From the NCBI GenBank assembly GCA_021166725.1, contig JAJPES010000056.1:62001-126000 (forward strand): a stretch of DNA of 64,000 bases. Reading direction: 5' to 3'. Shown here piece after piece: positions 61,892-64,000 of this stretch. Positions within the stretch are counted from its first letter, which is position 1. Every line of letters begins with the position of its first letter. Origin of the DNA: Burkholderiaceae bacterium. Its GTDB lineage: Bacteria > Pseudomonadota > Gammaproteobacteria > Burkholderiales > Burkholderiaceae_E. The translations under genes were made by a program, and so were the position numbers. The notes beneath the pieces were generated by a model that saw only the letters and a list, made by a program, of their open reading frames with translations, ran no database searches and was not told the DNA's origin.

Positions 61892-63997
61892 TCAGACTCC
61901 TGCTGCTACGGGTCCTGCCGGCGCCGCTCCCGACAGGGTCGGATCGGACGCGAGCGGCAGCCGGATCCGGAAGGTGGTACCGGAACCCTCGTGGCTGTCG
62001 ACTTCGATCGAGCCGCCCAGTTCGCGTACATACTCGCGGCTCTCGAACGTGCCGATCCCCATGCCGTGCGCCTTCGTCGACGAGAACGGTCGGAACAGCC
62101 GGGTACGCACGAATTCCTCGCTCATTCCCTTTCCGTTGTCCTCGACCTCGATGCGCGCCTCGCCGTCTTCGGCACGCGCGCGAACCCGGATGATGCCCGA
62201 AGCGGCGCAGGCATCTGCCGCGTTCTGCAGCAGGTGCCCGAGCACCCGCTCGAGCCGATCGGCATGCGCGAGCACCGATCGTTTGGCAACCGACGCGTCG
62301 ATCTCGAGCGACGGCTCGGGCTGCAGGCCATGCCGTCCGGCGACCGCGCGGCCGAGTGCGTCGGCGATGCGAACCGGCGCCGGCTGCTCGACCGGACGTG
62401 CTCCCACCCTCAATTGCAGCAGCAACCCCTGCATGCGGTCGATGACGTTTTCCACGGTCGACAGCATGTCCGCCTGGAACTCGGGGTTGTCACGGTGACG
62501 CTGCGCATTGCGCAACATCAGCGAAAGCTGCGCGACCAGGTTCTTCAGGTCGTGAACGACGAAGGCGGACATGCGGTTGAACGACTCGAACTGCTGCGCC
62601 TGCACGAGTTGCTCCACGGCGCGCTGCACGCCGAGGTAGCTCGCCGCCTGGCGGGCGGCGGCTTTCACCAGGTCTCGCACTTCCCAGTCGATCGCCAATG
62701 GTGCGAGCGGCCGCTCGAGCAGCACGAGGCCGAGCAACTCGCGCTCGAGCAGCAGCGGTACGAGGAGCCAGCCTGACGTGTAGCTTTCGAAGCCGTCGGG
62801 CAGCGCAAGACCGTCGTAGCGATCGCGGTGATTGCGCCATTCGTCGAGCTCGATGACCCATTCGCGTTCGGCCAGGAAGGCGACGAGCGGATCGGCGAGC
62901 GGCAGCGCTTCACGGGGTCCGCGGTAGCTCTGGCGTGCCACGCAGTGCAGTGCGTCGCCGTTGCGCAGCCACAGGGCGCCGCCGCGGCTCTCGACGGTGT
63001 GCGCCAGTGCGCGCAGTGCGCGATGCGGCAGGTCGTCCGCCTGCGCGTCATCGCGCTGTTGGGACAGGGCATCGGTCAGGCGCAGCCACTGCTCGCGGTA
63101 GTCGAAACGATACGAGAAGAAGTGCTTGGACAGGAACACGCGCAGCCGCGCGCGCGCGGTGCCCGACATCAGCACGACGAGCAGGCCGATCGCGCCGCCG
63201 AAGAGCACCAGCGTCTGAGCGGCGGCGCCCCATTCGCCGCCGAAGAAGCGGATGTAGTAGCCGACGCCGGCGAACAGCAGCAGGTAGGCGCCCGACGCGA
63301 ACAAGGCCGCCGAGTGGAAGACGACCGAGCGCGAAACCGAGATGTCGAGCTTCCACTGCGGGTTGCGCGCAGCGGCGAGGGCGATCAACGGAACGAGCAG
63401 TGCGTTGGCGAAGCCGCGCGCGATCCACCACGAAGGGTCCAGCTGCGAGAACAGCATCGCGTCGCTGTAGAGCAGCAGATCGAACGAGAACAGGCCGGCG
63501 AGCGCGATCGCCAGGTATTTCAGGCTCCATCGGTGTGCAGGGTCGGTGTTGCGGTAGACCTGCTCCAGGCAGACGAGGCCGGTGACGGCGAGTAGCGTGC
63601 GCACCGTGAACGCCAGCGTCGCCTGCGGATCGAGGAAATCGATGGCGAGCGATGCGGCGCCGAGCGCGGCGACGAGCGCCAGCGCGCGTCGTCGCGTTCG
63701 GTCGAGCGGGTCGTCGTCGGCGGGCACGGGCCGCGCGTTGCCGAGCAGTTGCAGCAGCAGCACGATCCACACGAGACTGCGTACCGCCTCGAGCGCCCTG
63801 CCGAGGACGAAGGCCGGCGGCCACGGGACGAGCATCAGCGTGAGCGTGCCGGCCCACAGCACCTGTACGCCTACCGCGGCGAGCAGGAGATTGCCGGTGC
63901 GGTTGCCGCTGCGCCGTACGGCGAGCAGCGCGGCCAGCAGCAGCCACGCGACCGTGGCCGCCCCGAAGCTCGCAAGCCCCAGCGAGCGCAGGTCCAT
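61892..63997 (-). CDS. prsK: PEP-CTERM system histidine kinase PrsK
   Basis: 701 residues. The N-terminal 290 residues hold about eight membrane helices. A GAF-like region lies at about 300-440 (LAHTVESRGGALWLRNGDALHCVARQSY, LLVPLLLERELLGLVLLERPL). The H-box is FVVHDLKNLVAQLSLML with His482. The ATPase domain has LLQNAADAC, IEVEDNGKGM, then FRPFSSTKAHGMGIGTF. It matches TIGR02916. It senses an unknown membrane or envelope signal and phosphorylates PrsR. Start ATG 63997 is three bases from the window edge, so its promoter is not visible. Confidence 0.95.
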   Translation of the reverse strand: MDLRSLGLASFGAATVAWLLLAALLAVRRSGNRTGNLLLAAVGVQVLWAGTLTLMLVPWPPAFVLGRALEAVRSLVWIVLLLQLLGNARPVPADDDPLDRTRRRALALVAALGAASLAIDFLDPQATLAFTVRTLLAVTGLVCLEQVYRNTDPAHRWSLKYLAIALAGLFSFDLLLYSDAMLFSQLDPSWWIARGFANALLVPLIALAAARNPQWKLDISVSRSVVFHSAALFASGAYLLLFAGVGYYIRFFGGEWGAAAQTLVLFGGAIGLLVVLMSGTARARLRVFLSKHFFSYRFDYREQWLRLTDALSQQRDDAQADDLPHRALRALAHTVESRGGALWLRNGDALHCVARQSYRGPREALPLADPLVAFLAEREWVIELDEWRNHRDRYDGLALPDGFESYTSGWLLVPLLLERELLGLVLLERPLAPLAIDWEVRDLVKAAARQAASYLGVQRAVEQLVQAQQFESFNRMSAFVVHDLKNLVAQLSLMLRNAQRHRDNPEFQADMLSTVENVIDRMQGLLLQLRVGARPVEQPAPVRIADALGRAVAGRHGLQPEPSLEIDASVAKRSVLAHADRLERVLGHLLQNAADACAASGIIRVRARAEDGEARIEVEDNGKGMSEEFVRTRLFRPFSSTKAHGMGIGTFESREYVRELGGSIEVDSHEGSGTTFRIRLPLASDPTLSGAAPAGPVAAGV

Positions 63998-64000
63998 GGA

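Noticed and set aside
57585-62776. Very long plus-strand frames (758 and 972 codons) opposite prsT, prsR and prsK
   Set aside because: They are antisense to three recognisable genes with full domains, and the predicted products have no motifs.

Overview
The window is GC-rich, densely coded DNA. No gap between genes exceeds about 180 bases, many start and stop codons overlap (ATGA/GTGA), and starts are often GTG or TTG. The gene content is the large exosortase A (XrtA/EpsH) exopolysaccharide locus known from Betaproteobacteria such as Zoogloea, Azoarcus/Thauera, Methylobacillus and Nitrosospira relatives. The host is therefore most likely a beta-proteobacterium that makes a capsule or floc matrix; species cannot be told from the sequence. 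There are no rRNA, tRNA or CRISPR features and no PEP-CTERM substrate gene.

Layout, left to right. (1) 1-1093, minus: a Mur-ligase-like gene cut by the window edge. (2) 1194-22685, plus: the XrtA hydrolase 1, an asparagine-synthase-type amidotransferase, a glycosyltransferase, GDP-mannose dehydrogenase (AlgD), a membrane transglutaminase-like protein, the XrtA O-ligase, a Tat-type secreted protein, a Wzx-like flippase, a heparinase II/III-type protein, a methyltransferase-kinase fusion and three more exported proteins. (3) 22675-25681, minus: acyl carrier protein, TPR protein, GNAT, glycosyltransferase. (4) 25814-28713, plus: acyl ligase and PLP decarboxylase. (5) 28724-34309: a minus-strand ATP-grasp gene diverging from a plus-strand set (MurL-like epimerase, asparagine-synthase-like protein lacking Cys2, deacetylase). 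(6) 53557 down to 34338, minus: a run of 15 genes (export lipoprotein, chain-length protein, tyrosine autokinase, outer-membrane protein, ATPase, deacetylase, FemAB-like, exosortase A/EpsI, glycosyltransferase, amidotransferase, Mur ligase-peptidyl-tRNA hydrolase fusion, MurF-like, deacetylase, ATP-grasp, unknown). (7) 53726-57737: lytic transglycosylase, the Vi-type pair tviB/tviC, and a transposase remnant. (8) 57744-63997, minus: the PrsK/PrsR two-component system and the PrsT TPR lipoprotein.

How it fits together (inference). AlgD, TviB and TviC supply uronic-acid sugar nucleotides, which glycosyltransferases assemble on a lipid carrier. The flippase, chain-length protein, autokinase and export lipoprotein move the polymer out. 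Amidotransferases, deacetylases, the GNAT and the heparinase-like protein would tailor it, and PrsK/PrsR would regulate the locus. The unexpected part is a set of peptidoglycan-stem-type enzymes: three Mur-ligase-like proteins in two subfamilies, one carrying a C-terminal peptidyl-tRNA hydrolase domain; a MurL-type glutamyl epimerase; two sugar-transfer-associated ATP-grasp ligases; and a FemAB-type transferase. Together they suggest that amino acids or short peptides, possibly with D-glutamate, are attached to the exopolysaccharide or its precursor. I know of no description of this combination.
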